Part shown: piece after piece, positions 15,468 through 23,585 of the stretch | How the letters are laid out: each line of letters begins with the position of its first letter | Position numbering within the stretch: the first letter of the stretch is position 1 | From: Actinomadura macrotermitis | GTDB taxonomy: Bacteria; Actinomycetota; Actinomycetes; Streptosporangiales; Streptosporangiaceae | Assembly (NCBI RefSeq): GCF_009604375.1 | Contig: NZ_WEGH01000002.1 | Location: 1,450,073-1,514,072, forward strand | Direction: 5' to 3' | Length of the DNA stretch: 64,000 nt | The notes under the pieces: model-generated | Databases searched by the model: none | Seen by the model: only the letters and a program-made list of their open reading frames with translations | Told to the model about the DNA's origin: nothing | Translations under genes and position numbers: made by a program

Positions 15468-15683
15468 TTGGACGGCGATGGTCGGCGGATCGAGGTGATC
15501 GGCGGGTCCGGCGTGTACCTGCTGGTCCTGAAGGGGTCCGGGGACGTCGTCGGCTCGTTCTACTCCGAGGGCGACGGCTGGTGGCGCGGCCGCACCCCGG
15601 GCGGCGAGGTGCGGCGGCTGTGGGTGGAACCGGACGCCGAGGAGCCGTGGCGCGAGGTCGGCGAGCGCATGCTGCGGCCCTGA
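15468..15683 (+). CDS. Small hypothetical protein with SH3-like composition
   Basis: 71 residues from a TTG at 15468 preceded by GGAGGAGG; the in-frame region further upstream is low-complexity Arg/Gly and probably not coding. The product begins with IEVIGGSGVYLLVLKG and contains FYSEGDGWWRGRTPGGEVRRL. No family recognised. It is convergent with a small minus-strand ORF. Confidence 0.5.
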   Translation: MDGDGRRIEVIGGSGVYLLVLKGSGDVVGSFYSEGDGWWRGRTPGGEVRRLWVEPDAEEPWREVGERMLRP

Positions 15684-15690
15684 CCGGTCC

Positions 15691-15843
15691 TCAGGACGCC
15701 CGCGAGCAGGCGGCGGGCGCCTCGCGCGGCGAAGGCCGCTGTTCCGGGGCGGCGGCCGCGCTCTCGTCCCGTTCGGCAGGGCGGGGCGCAGGCCGCCGCA
15801 GCGCCTGGAACAGGGCCCGCGTCACTGCCCACATGAAGTTCAT
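15691..15843 (-). CDS. Small hypothetical protein (50 aa)
   Basis: ATG at 15843 after GGGGGATGTC opens a 50-residue frame: a short hydrophobic/amphipathic start (MNFMWAVTRALFQALRR) and a disordered Pro/Ala/Glu-rich tail. Support is the ribosome-binding site and the change from amphipathic to disordered composition. No family recognised. Confidence 0.4.
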   Translation of the reverse strand: MNFMWAVTRALFQALRRPAPRPAERDESAAAAPEQRPSPREAPAACSRAS

Positions 15844-15961
15844 GACATCCCCCGATCGTCCGGCCGCCCGTCAGCGCGCCCGGAGCGGGGCGGCGACGAT
15901 GGCGGTCCGGTCTATTTGATCATGTAAAAGGCCGGGTCGGGCGGTGTTCGCGGCGTCCCGG

Positions 15962-16087
15962 TCAGACCGCGCGGAGGGGGTCGATGACCTCCTGCCCGAA
16001 CCAGGACGCGGTGCTGCCCGCGGTGCCGCCCGGCGTCCGGGCGGACGGCCTCCCCGCGGCGGCCGCGACGCCGGACTTGGTGATCAT
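15962..16087 (-). CDS. Possible 41-residue peptide
   Basis: A minus-strand ATG at 16087 opens 42 codons ending TGA at 15962. The peptide has a Gly/Ala/Thr/Ser-rich middle and ends FGQEVIDPLRAV. No strong ribosome-binding site is visible. It lies in the 460-bp gap (15844-16304) before hsp20, whose other content is the hsp20 promoter. It may be a real small peptide or chance. Confidence 0.25.
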   Translation of the reverse strand: MITKSGVAAAAGRPSARTPGGTAGSTASWFGQEVIDPLRAV

Positions 16088-16198
16088 TCAAGGATCAAAG
16101 CGCAGGTGGCGGGCGGTGCGATAGCCGTCGGCGGGTCCTGTTCGCGGCTCGTAAGAACTGGTCACGGACCGGGGCCGGAAAAATCTCGGCGGTAGGAT

Positions 16199-16241
16199 TT
16201 GACAACCCTAGGAGGGAGTTGCCTACAATTCGAGTTGTAGG
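16199..16241 (+). promoter_or_regulatory. hsp20 promoter with palindromic operator
   Basis: TTGACA (16199-16204) and TACAAT (16224-16229), 19 bp apart, make a strong vegetative-type promoter. The perfect inverted repeat CCTACAA-N6-TTGTAGG (16222-16241) covers the -10. This is not the HspR HAIR sequence CTTGAGT-N7-ACTCAAG, so the regulator is more likely the MerR-type protein encoded just downstream. Confidence 0.7.
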
Positions 16242-16304
16242 TTTCCTCTGGCACGGAGGATGGGTTTCCCGGGCCGGGCCCGGGGGTCTTCGGAGGTGAT
16301 CGTG

Positions 16305-16739
16305 ATGCTGCTGACGTCGATCGATCCGTTCGTGCAGGAGTTCGAGCGCCAGTTCGACCGGCTGACCCGCCAGGCCGCCGGCAACGGCGGCGCCGCGATG
16401 CCGATGGACGGGATCCGCCGCGCCGACGACGTCGTGCTGCGGTTCGACCTGCCGGGCATCGACCCCGGCTCCATCGAGGTCACGGTGGACCGCGGGGTCC
16501 TCACGGTGAGCGCGCAGCGCCAGGAGGAGTACGGCGAGAACGACCGGCTGTTCGTGCGCGAGCGCGTGATGGGCGCCTTCACCCGCCGCGTCTACCTGTC
16601 CGAGCACCTGGACGCCGACGCGATCGAGGCCGCCTATGACAACGGCGTCCTGGCCGTGCGGATCCCGGTGCTGGAGCGCGCGAAGCCGCGCAAGGTGGCG
16701 GTCCAGCAGTCCGCCGACCAGAAGGCGATCAAGAGCTGA
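16305..16739 (+). CDS. Hsp20-family small heat-shock chaperone
   Basis: 144 residues with an alpha-crystallin domain (about 38-130): VVLRFDLPGIDPGSIEVTVDRGVLTVSAQR and the C-terminal GVLAVRIPVLE. It binds unfolding proteins and forms oligomers. ATG 16305 is preferred because GGAGGT lies 7 nt upstream; an earlier in-frame ATG at 16260 has none. The gene is followed by a MerR-type regulator after a strong hairpin. Confidence 0.93.
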   Translation: MLLTSIDPFVQEFERQFDRLTRQAAGNGGAAMPMDGIRRADDVVLRFDLPGIDPGSIEVTVDRGVLTVSAQRQEEYGENDRLFVRERVMGAFTRRVYLSEHLDADAIEAAYDNGVLAVRIPVLERAKPRKVAVQQSADQKAIKS

Positions 16740-16753
16740 GCGGGCGTCCAGGG

Positions 16754-16786
16754 GCGCGGCGCCGGCCGGGTCGGCCGGCGCCGCGC
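16754..16786 (+). terminator. Perfect 14-bp hairpin between hsp20 and merR
   Basis: gcgcggcgccggcc (16754-16767) pairs exactly with 16773-16786 across a 5-nt loop, with no T-run. Lying between two genes that appear co-transcribed, it may attenuate readthrough so that the regulator is made at a lower level than the chaperone. Confidence 0.55.
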
Positions 16787-16812
16787 GCCGTTCGGCAGGA
16801 GGGGAGGACGGC

Positions 16813-17142
16813 ATGAACCTGCCGATGGACGACGAGCACGCGGCGCTGTTCACCGTGGGCCAGGTCGCGGACATGCTGGAGGTGCAGCAGGCGTTCCTGC
16901 GCCGCATCGACGGCCAGCGGGTCGTCTCGCCGCAGCGGTCGGCGGGCGGGCAGCGCCGCTACAGCCGGCACGAGATCGGCCGCATCCAGCAGGTCGTCGC
17001 GATGATGGACGAGGGCATGACGCTGCCCGCCATCCGGCGCATCTTCGAGCTCCAGCACGAGCTGGCGCTGCTGACCCGCGAACGCGACGAGCTCGCCCGG
17101 CTGCTGGCGGCCGCCCGGCGCGAGGACTCCGAAGAGGAGTAG
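16813..17142 (+). CDS. MerR-family regulator, HspR-like
   Basis: 109 residues. A MerR winged helix (about 12-80) contains FTVGQVADMLEVQQAFLRRID and SAGGQRRYSRHEIGRIQQV, followed by a short coiled-coil (about 84-108). It resembles HspR, the repressor of dnaK/clpB in actinobacteria, but is paired with hsp20. Autoregulation through the palindrome at 16222-16241 is inferred. ATG 16813 follows GGAGGACGGC. Confidence 0.85.
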   Translation: MNLPMDDEHAALFTVGQVADMLEVQQAFLRRIDGQRVVSPQRSAGGQRRYSRHEIGRIQQVVAMMDEGMTLPAIRRIFELQHELALLTRERDELARLLAAARREDSEEE

Positions 17143-17143
17143 G

Positions 17144-17878
17144 TCAGGAGAGCAGGTGCTCGGCGAGCAGCCGCTCGAAGCCGCTTTCGAAGCGCTCGTA
17201 GTGGGCGCGCAGGTCCTGTCCGGGCCAGTCGCGCGGCAGGAGCTCCTCCGGTAGCAGCGGGTCTCCCAGCAGGTGCCGCAGGACGGCGGCGGAGACGGTG
17301 AACTGCTCGGCGAGCGTTTCCGCCTTGTCCAGGGCGGTGCGCAGCGCGCGCGCTGTGGCGGCCCAGGCGGGCAGGTCCCAGAGCACCCCGGCAAGGGAGG
17401 CGGCGTCCTGCTCCGGCCCGCCCTTCAGGAAGGTGCATTGGCGTTCGACGATCGCCGGCCGCCGCCGGGCCAGGTTGGCGGGCCGCAGCCACGTCCCCTC
17501 GCGCAGCTCGGCGAGGCGCAGCCGCGCCATGGCCTGGCGGAGCGCGGCCCGGTCGGTGGCCGGGCGGCGGTCGGTGACGATGACGGCGATCTCCCAGGAG
17601 CCGTCCCAGGGCAGGGTGCGCGGCGCGCGGCTCTCGTCCTGCCGCGCCTGCCGGTCCAGCAGCCGCTCGGTCAGCGCGTAGGCGCCGTCGCGCTGCACCA
17701 GGTCCCCGGCGGCGACCATCCGCGACAGCGCCACCCGGATCGTGCCCTCGGCGATGCCGAACAGCTCGCCGGCGCGGACCAGCCGGCGCGCGGGCAGCCG
17801 CGGCGGGTGCGTGCCGAGCAGCGTGCTGAGGACGACCGAGCGCGCGGTCAGCGGCCGGAGCCCGAGGGTGTTCGCCAT
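17144..17878 (-). CDS. PaaX-family transcriptional repressor
   Basis: 244 residues with the PaaX layout: N-terminal helix-turn-helix (about 10-75, with GIAEGTIRVALSRMVAAGDL) and C-terminal domains with WDGSWEIAVIV. PaaX proteins sense aryl-CoA thioesters. It is divergent from the acyl-CoA dehydrogenase; the 64-bp space contains TTACA (17900-17904) and TGTAA (17929-17933), a possible operator. The ligand is probably an acyl-CoA of the neighbouring pathway. Confidence 0.9.
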   Translation of the reverse strand: MANTLGLRPLTARSVVLSTLLGTHPPRLPARRLVRAGELFGIAEGTIRVALSRMVAAGDLVQRDGAYALTERLLDRQARQDESRAPRTLPWDGSWEIAVIVTDRRPATDRAALRQAMARLRLAELREGTWLRPANLARRRPAIVERQCTFLKGGPEQDAASLAGVLWDLPAWAATARALRTALDKAETLAEQFTVSAAVLRHLLGDPLLPEELLPRDWPGQDLRAHYERFESGFERLLAEHLLS

Positions 17879-17942
17879 GGTGGCCGGGACCCTATCTGAT
17901 TACACCCTTCCATCACCTGTCGCTTAACTGTAACGTCCGGGC

Positions 17943-19721
17943 ATGGGCGACTACCTGATCGAACCGGTGGACCGGCTCCCGTTCGGCTCCCCGGCCAAGT
18001 CCCGCCGCTACGCGACCGAGCGCTACCAGGGGGCCGCCGGCCGCAACTGGTACACCGCCGACCCGACGCTGCGCTTCCTGCTGCGCCGCCACCTCGGCAA
18101 GGACGGCCTGGAGTGGGCCGAGCCCCGGCTGCTGGAGCTCGGCGCGCTGATGGGCGGGCCGATCGCCGAACTCGCCGAGAAGACCGACCGCGACCCGCCC
18201 CGCCTGGAGAAGTACGACCGGTGGGGGCGCGACATCAGCCGCGTCGTCATGCCCGCCTCGTTCGAGGAGGCGCGCCGCGCGCTGGTCGCCTCCGGCTTCA
18301 CCCGGCCCGAGTTCTTCGCCGAGGCCAAGGCCGCCGGGGTGGACGCCGCGCCGCTCGCGGTCGCCTGGAGCTACCTGCTCGACCAGGCCGACATCGGCAT
18401 GGCGTGCGCGCTCGGCACCGGCGGGGACATGGTCGTCGGCCTCGCCGAGCTGTTCGCGCCCGAGGACGTCAAGGCGCGCGTCCGCGAGCTGTTCGCCGCC
18501 GGGATGTTCTCCGGCGAGGCCGCGCAGCTGCTCACCGAGCGCGCGGGCGGCTCCGACCTCGGCGCGCTGGAGTCCACCGCGACACCGGACGGCGACGCCT
18601 GGCGGCTGAACGGCCTGAAGTGGTTCGCCTCCAACGCGGGCGGCTCGGCGTTCGTGGTGCTCGCCAAGCCCGAGGGCGCGGCGGACGGCGTCAAGGGCGT
18701 CGCGCCGTTCCTGGTCCTGCGGGAGCGCCGCGACGGGGGCCGCAACGGCGTGCGCGTCCGCCGGCTGAAGGACAAGCTCGGCACCCGCTCGGTCGCCTCC
18801 GCCGAGATCGAGTTCGCCGACGCCGAGGCGTTCCTGCTCGCGCCCGCGGCCGCACCCGCGGGCCAGGGCGGCGGCGGGGACGGCAAGGGCCTGGCGCGGA
18901 TGATGGAGCTGACCAACGGCGCCCGCCTCGGCATCGCGATGATGGGCGTCGGCTGCGCGCGCCGCTCGCTCGTCGAGTCGCTCTGCTACACCCGCGCCCG
19001 CGAGGCGTTCGGGTCGCCGCTGTACGACCGGCCGCTGATGCGCCGCAAGCTCGCCGAGCTGATCGTGGAGACCGAGGCCGCGCAGGCGCTCGTCTTCGAC
19101 GGCTACCTGCGGCGCCCCCGGCTGCGCATCGCCGCGCCGCTGGTCAAGCTGCGCGCGGCCCGGCTCGGCGTGACGGCGGCGAGCGCCACGATCGAGATCC
19201 ACGGCGGCAACGGCTACATCGAGCAGTGGCCCGTCGCGCGCATCCTGCGCGACGCGCAGGTCAACCCGATCTGGGAGGGCGGCGACAACATCCTCTGCCT
19301 GGACGTGCGCCGCGCGATCGAGCGCGAGGACGCCCACCTGCCGTTCCTGGACCGGCTCGCCGAGGCCGCCGCGCAGGCCCCGGCCGGCGACGACGCGACC
19401 GCCGCCCTGGTGCGGACGCGCATCGGGCACCTCGGCGAGGCGATCGGGCGGTGGCGCGGCCTGGACCCGGTCACCGCCGAGGCGCGCCTGTTCCCGCTCG
19501 CCCACTTCATGGCGGACGTGTACGCGGCGGCACTGCTGCTGGAGCAGGCGGGCTGGGAGCGCGCCGAGCTCGGCACCGGCCGCAAGGCGCTCGTCGCACG
19601 CCTGTACGCTCGCGCGCACCTGGCCGACCAGGGCCCGCTGAGGGGGATCGACGACCCGGCCGAGGACCTGGCGCGGTTCGAGGAGCTGGCCGAGGGCGCC
19701 CTGACCGTGCAGGAGACCTGA
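17943..19721 (+). CDS. Acyl-CoA dehydrogenase, AidB-like subfamily
   Basis: 592 residues, longer than ordinary acyl-CoA dehydrogenases and matching the AidB/long-N-terminus type. Visible: MFSGEAAQLLTERAGGSDL (FAD/acyl site), LKWFASNAGGSAF, the mid-domain FGSPLYDRPLMRRKLAELIVE and IEIHGGNGYIEQWPVARI with the Glu region of the active site. It oxidises an acyl-CoA with FAD; the substrate is unknown. TAACGT (17931-17936) lies 6 nt before ATG, so it is probably leaderless. Divergent from PaaX. Confidence 0.9.
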   Translation: MGDYLIEPVDRLPFGSPAKSRRYATERYQGAAGRNWYTADPTLRFLLRRHLGKDGLEWAEPRLLELGALMGGPIAELAEKTDRDPPRLEKYDRWGRDISRVVMPASFEEARRALVASGFTRPEFFAEAKAAGVDAAPLAVAWSYLLDQADIGMACALGTGGDMVVGLAELFAPEDVKARVRELFAAGMFSGEAAQLLTERAGGSDLGALESTATPDGDAWRLNGLKWFASNAGGSAFVVLAKPEGAADGVKGVAPFLVLRERRDGGRNGVRVRRLKDKLGTRSVASAEIEFADAEAFLLAPAAAPAGQGGGGDGKGLARMMELTNGARLGIAMMGVGCARRSLVESLCYTRAREAFGSPLYDRPLMRRKLAELIVETEAAQALVFDGYLRRPRLRIAAPLVKLRAARLGVTAASATIEIHGGNGYIEQWPVARILRDAQVNPIWEGGDNILCLDVRRAIEREDAHLPFLDRLAEAAAQAPAGDDATAALVRTRIGHLGEAIGRWRGLDPVTAEARLFPLAHFMADVYAAALLLEQAGWERAELGTGRKALVARLYARAHLADQGPLRGIDDPAEDLARFEELAEGALTVQET

Positions 19722-19749
19722 GCGCCCGCGTACGCTGCGAAGCGCAGAA

Positions 19750-19767
19750 ACCGAACATCGCTCGGTA
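19750..19767. promoter_or_regulatory. Palindromic operator before the thioesterase operon
   Basis: ACCGA (19750-19754) and TCGGT (19762-19766) form an inverted repeat in the 73-bp space between the acyl-CoA dehydrogenase and the thioesterase. Fourteen of its 18 positions equal the operator at 21173-21190 in front of the P450 gene. A shared TetR-type repressor is inferred; none is encoded adjacent. Confidence 0.5.
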
Positions 19768-19794
19768 TTCGCCGCGCGTGAGGAGACACACCCG

Positions 19795-20364
19795 ATGACG
19801 ACGCCTTCCGTCCAGCGCTCCGGCCCCGCCTCGTCCCGCACCACCGCGCCCGCCGGCGCCGCGGTGCCCGCGCCGTCCGGCCCCGACCCGCGGCTGACCA
19901 GCGCGGTCATGGCCGACTACCGGGGCTGCTTCGGCTGCGGCGAGGAGGCGGCGGGCGGCCTGCGCCTCCGCCGCACCGGGGTCGACGACGGCGCGGTCAC
20001 GGCCGAGTTCGACGTCCGCGCCGAGCTGCAGGGCGCGCCCGGTCTCGCGCACGGCGGGGTGCTCGCCACCGCGATGGACGAGGTGCTCGGCACCGCCGCC
20101 TGGCTGCTCGGCAAGCGCTATGTCACCGGCCGGCTGGAGACCGACTACCTGGCGCCGGTGCCGGTCGGCAGCACCGTCCACCTGCGCGCCTGGTGCACCG
20201 GGGTGGACGGCCGCAAGGCCTACCTGGAGGGCGAGGGGCGCGTCGGCGGGCCGGACGGGCCGGTCGCCGTCCGCGCCGCCGCCCTGTTCGTCGAGGTCCC
20301 CGAGGAACACTTCACGAGGGAACGAGTGAAGCATGGGCACAGCACCAAGGAAAGAGCGAACTAG
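19795..20364 (+). CDS. PaaI-like hot-dog thioesterase
   Basis: 189 residues. A disordered Ser/Pro/Ala-rich N-terminus (1-32) is followed by a hot-dog domain with CFGCGEEAAGGLRL, LAHGGVLATAMDEVLGTAA and TGRLETDYLAPVPVGSTV, typical of PaaI/THEM4-like acyl-CoA thioesterases. GAGGAG precedes the ATG. Its stop is directly followed by the enoyl-CoA hydratase ATG. Confidence 0.88.
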   Translation: MTTPSVQRSGPASSRTTAPAGAAVPAPSGPDPRLTSAVMADYRGCFGCGEEAAGGLRLRRTGVDDGAVTAEFDVRAELQGAPGLAHGGVLATAMDEVLGTAAWLLGKRYVTGRLETDYLAPVPVGSTVHLRAWCTGVDGRKAYLEGEGRVGGPDGPVAVRAAALFVEVPEEHFTRERVKHGHSTKERAN

Positions 20365-21129
20365 ATGCCGGTACGCACCGAGCGCCAGGGCCCCGTCACC
20401 ACGGTGATCCTGTCGCGTCCCGAGGTCCGCAACGCCGTCGACGGCCCGACCGCCGCCGCGCTCGCGGACGCGTTCCGCGCGTTCGAGGCCGACCCGGACG
20501 CGCACGTCGCGGTCCTGTGGGGCGAGGGCGGCACGTTCTGCGCGGGCGCCGACCTGAAGGGCATCGGCGAGGGCCGCGGCAACCGGGTCGCACCGGGCGG
20601 TGACGGCCCGATGGGCCCGACCCGGATGCGGCTCACCAAGCCGGTCATCGCGGCGGTCGCCGGGCACGCCGTCGCGGGCGGCCTGGAGCTGGCGCTCTGG
20701 TGCGACCTGCGGGTGGCCGAGCAGGACGCGGTGTTCGGGGTGTTCTGCCGCCGCTGGGGCGTGCCGCTGATCGACGGCGGCACCGTCCGGCTGCCCCGGC
20801 TGATCGGGACGAGCCGGGCGATGGACCTGATCCTCACCGGCCGCCCGGTGGACGCCGCCGAGGCGCTGGACATCGGCCTGGCCAACCGCGTCGTCCCGAC
20901 CGGCGAGGCGCGCCGCGCGGCCGAGGAGCTGGCCGCCGACATCGCGCGGTTCCCGCAGGCGTGCCTGCGCGGCGACCGGATGTCGGTGCTGGAGCAGGAC
21001 GGCCTCGCGGAGGCGGACGCCATCGCCGGCGAACTGAAGCACGGGATGAACGCGCTGCACGAGGCGGTCGAGGGCGCGGCCCGCTTCGCCGCCGGCCTCG
21101 GCCGGCACGGGGACTTCACCGAGATCTGA
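20365..21129 (+). CDS. Enoyl-CoA hydratase/isomerase (crotonase) family
   Basis: 254 residues. Crotonase signatures: GTFCAGADLKGIGEG for the first oxyanion loop and AVAGHAVAGGLELALWCDLRVAEQDAVFG for the second, with the RWGVPLIDGGTVRLPRLIG segment. It hydrates or isomerises enoyl-CoA in a beta-oxidation-type route. The ATG abuts the thioesterase stop with no gap. Confidence 0.9.
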   Translation: MPVRTERQGPVTTVILSRPEVRNAVDGPTAAALADAFRAFEADPDAHVAVLWGEGGTFCAGADLKGIGEGRGNRVAPGGDGPMGPTRMRLTKPVIAAVAGHAVAGGLELALWCDLRVAEQDAVFGVFCRRWGVPLIDGGTVRLPRLIGTSRAMDLILTGRPVDAAEALDIGLANRVVPTGEARRAAEELAADIARFPQACLRGDRMSVLEQDGLAEADAIAGELKHGMNALHEAVEGAARFAAGLGRHGDFTEI

Positions 21130-21149
21130 GCGCCGCCTTCCGGCGGCGC
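21130..21149 (+). terminator. Hairpin after the enoyl-CoA hydratase
   Basis: GCGCCGCC (21130-21137) pairs with GGCGGCGC (21142-21149) across TTCC, starting at the last base of the stop codon. No T-run follows. It separates this operon from the P450 promoter. Confidence 0.55.
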
Positions 21150-21169
21150 GCCGGGTCCGCCCGCAAAGG

Positions 21170-21198
21170 TTGACCGAACGGCGTTCGGCTTCTAGGTT
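21170..21198 (+). promoter_or_regulatory. P450 promoter with palindrome between -35 and -10
   Basis: TTGACC (21170-21175) and TAGGTT (21193-21198) are 17 bp apart. CCGAACG-G-CGTTCGG (21174-21188), a perfect 7-bp inverted repeat, fills the spacer, a classic repressor position. It matches the element at 19750. The centre differs by one base pair from the KstR consensus AACnnGTT, so KstR is not claimed. Confidence 0.65.
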
Positions 21199-21232
21199 CC
21201 CAAGCGAAGCCCCGTCCCCGAAGGGAACCCGG

Positions 21233-22483
21233 ATGAGCCTCACCCTGGCGGAGGCGGGCCGCGCGCTCGCCTCGCCCGCCGCCTACGCCGACGATCGCCG
21301 CTTCCACGAGGCGCTGGCGCTGCTGCGCCGCGAGAGCCCGGTGCACTGGGTCGAGGCCGCGGGCTACAACCCCTTCTGGGCCGTCACCCGCCACGCCGAC
21401 GTCATGGAGGTCGAGCGCGCGCACACCCGCTTCCTGAACGCGCCCCGCCCGGTGCTCGGCACCGCCGAGTACGACCACATGAACTCCGAGCGGGCCGCGC
21501 AGGGCGCCGCGCTGCGCACGCTCGTCCACATGGACGACCCCGACCACCGGGTGATCCGGGCGATCGGCGCGGACTGGTTCCGGCCCCGCGCGATGCGCGC
21601 CCTGGAGCCGCGGGTGCGCGAGCTGGCCCGCCGGTACGTGGACCGGATGGCCGAGCTCGGCGGCGAGTGCGACTTCGTGCGGCAGGTGTCGGTGCACTTC
21701 CCGCTGTACGTCATCCTGTCGCTGCTCGGCCTGCCCGAGACCGACTTCGACCGGATGCTGAAGCTGACGCAGGAGCTGTTCGGCGGCGACGACGACGAGC
21801 GGCAGCGCGGCGTCACCCTCGAGGAGAAGCTCGCCGTCCTGCTGGACTTCTTCGCCTACTTCCAGGAGCTCACGCAGGCGCGGCGCGCGCACCCGACCGA
21901 CGACCTGGCCTCGGCGATCGCCAACGCCCGCGTCGACGGGGAGCCGCTGAACGACTCCGACGCCGCGTCCTACTACGTCATCATCGCCACCGCCGGGCAC
22001 GACACCACCAGCGCCACCATCGCGGGCGGCCTGCGGGCGCTGATCGAGCACCCCGACCAGCTGGCGCGGCTGCGCGCCGACCCCGGGCTGATGCCGCTCG
22101 CGGTGGACGAGATGATCCGCTGGACGACGCCGGTGAAGGAGTTCATGCGCACCGCGACCGAGGACTGCGAGCTGCGCGGCGTCCGGATCCGCAAGGGCGA
22201 CGCGCTGCTGCTGTCCTACCCGTCGGCGAACCGGGACGAGGAGGTCTTCGACGACCCGTTCCGCTTCGACGTCGGCCGCGACCCCAACAAGCACCTGGCG
22301 TTCGGGTTCGGCGTGCACTACTGCCTCGGCGCGGCGCTCGCCCGCATCGAGGTCCGCGCGTTCTACGAGGAGCTGCTGCCGCGCCTGGAGAGCATCGAGT
22401 TCGCGGGGGAGCCGCAGAACATCGCGACGACGTTCGTCGGCGGCCTGAAGCGGCTGCCCATCCGCTACACGCTGCGCGGCTGA
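21233..22483 (+). CDS. Cytochrome P450, CYP124/125/142-like
   Basis: 416 residues. I-helix AGHDTTS near 254-260; ExxR in DEMIRW...; haem loop FGFGVHYCLGAALARIE with Cys364 as axial ligand. Overall sequence resembles actinobacterial P450s acting on sterol side chains or branched lipids, but the substrate is not proven. It probably opens an operon with the alcohol dehydrogenase and DUF4334 gene that follow. Electron-transfer partners are not nearby. Confidence 0.92.
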   Translation: MSLTLAEAGRALASPAAYADDRRFHEALALLRRESPVHWVEAAGYNPFWAVTRHADVMEVERAHTRFLNAPRPVLGTAEYDHMNSERAAQGAALRTLVHMDDPDHRVIRAIGADWFRPRAMRALEPRVRELARRYVDRMAELGGECDFVRQVSVHFPLYVILSLLGLPETDFDRMLKLTQELFGGDDDERQRGVTLEEKLAVLLDFFAYFQELTQARRAHPTDDLASAIANARVDGEPLNDSDAASYYVIIATAGHDTTSATIAGGLRALIEHPDQLARLRADPGLMPLAVDEMIRWTTPVKEFMRTATEDCELRGVRIRKGDALLLSYPSANRDEEVFDDPFRFDVGRDPNKHLAFGFGVHYCLGAALARIEVRAFYEELLPRLESIEFAGEPQNIATTFVGGLKRLPIRYTLRG

Positions 22484-22484
22484 G

Positions 22485-23585
22485 ATGCGCGTCGAGGCCG
22501 CCGTCCTGCGGGCCGCGGACGGGCCGTACACCCTGGAGCCCCTGGACCTGGCGGACCCCGGGCCCGGCGAGCTGGTCGTCCGCATCGCCGGCACGGGCCT
22601 GTGCCACACCGACCTGCTCGGCCGCGCGCCGGGCGACCGGGTCGCCAAGCCGGTCGTGCTCGGCCACGAGGGCGCGGGGACCGTCGAGGCGGTGGGGCCG
22701 GGCGTGTCGCTCAAGCCGGGCACCCCGGTGGTGCTGTCCTTCGACTCGTGCGGCGCCTGCCCGAACTGCAGGGCGGCGCTGCCGGGCAACTGCGCGCAGA
22801 TGGCGGCGCGCAACATGTACTCGCTGCCGCTGGACGGCGTCCCCCGCCTGAAGGACGCGTCCGGGAACGCCGTCAACAACCGCTGGTTCGGCCAGTCGTC
22901 GTTCGCGACCCACGCCCTGACGACCACGGCCAACACCGTCCCGATCCCCCCGGACGTCCCGCTCGCCCTGATGGGCCCGCTCGGCTGCGGCATGCAGACC
23001 GGCGCGGGCTCGGTGCTGATCTCCCTCGGCGTCCGCGCCGGCGACGGCATCGCGGTCTTCGGCGCCGGCGCGGTCGGCCTCGCCGCCGTCATGGCCGCCC
23101 GCCTGGCCGGCGCTGCCCAGATCATCGCCGTCGACCTCAACCCCGCCCGCCTCGCCCTCGCCGCCGAGCTCGGCGCCACCCACACCCTGCACGGCGCCGA
23201 CGAGGACCTGCCCAAGCGGATCCGCTCGATCTCCGGCGGCGAGGGCGTCCAGTACTGCCTGGACACGACCGCCGTGCCCGAGGTGGTCGCCACCGCCGTC
23301 GCCGCCCTGCGCACCACCGGCGTCTGCGCCCTGGCGGGCGTCGGCTCCCGGCCCTACGCCCTGGACCCGACGCTGCTGCTGATGGGCCGGACGGTCAAGG
23401 GCGTCATCGAGGGCGACGCCGTCCCGCACCTGTTCATCCCGCGCCTGGTCGAACTGTGGCGGCAGGGCCGCTTCCCCTTCGACCGCCTCATCGAGACCTA
23501 CCCCCTGAAGGACATCGGCCGGGCCGAGGCCGACGTCCTCGCGGGCCGCACCGTCAAGCCCGTCCTGCTGCCGGAGGCACCATGA
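22485..23585 (+). CDS. Zinc-dependent alcohol dehydrogenase, aryl-alcohol type
   Basis: 366 residues of the medium-chain dehydrogenase family: catalytic zinc in GTGLCHTDL and GHEGAGTVEA; structural-zinc cysteines in CGACPNCRAALPGNC; Rossmann motif GAGAVGLAAVMAA. It resembles benzyl/aryl-alcohol dehydrogenases. It starts 1 nt after the P450 stop, so it likely oxidises the alcohol that the P450 makes. The end overlaps the next gene by 4 nt. Confidence 0.9.
   Translation: MRVEAAVLRAADGPYTLEPLDLADPGPGELVVRIAGTGLCHTDLLGRAPGDRVAKPVVLGHEGAGTVEAVGPGVSLKPGTPVVLSFDSCGACPNCRAALPGNCAQMAARNMYSLPLDGVPRLKDASGNAVNNRWFGQSSFATHALTTTANTVPIPPDVPLALMGPLGCGMQTGAGSVLISLGVRAGDGIAVFGAGAVGLAAVMAARLAGAAQIIAVDLNPARLALAAELGATHTLHGADEDLPKRIRSISGGEGVQYCLDTTAVPEVVATAVAALRTTGVCALAGVGSRPYALDPTLLLMGRTVKGVIEGDAVPHLFIPRLVELWRQGRFPFDRLIETYPLKDIGRAEADVLAGRTVKPVLLPEAP

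Noticed and set aside
16222..16241. HspR HAIR element
   Set aside because: The palindrome does not match CTTGAGT-N7-ACTCAAG in sequence or spacing.
21174..21188. KstR operator of cholesterol catabolism
   Set aside because: The AAC and GTT halves are three bases apart, not two, and flanking bases do not fit.
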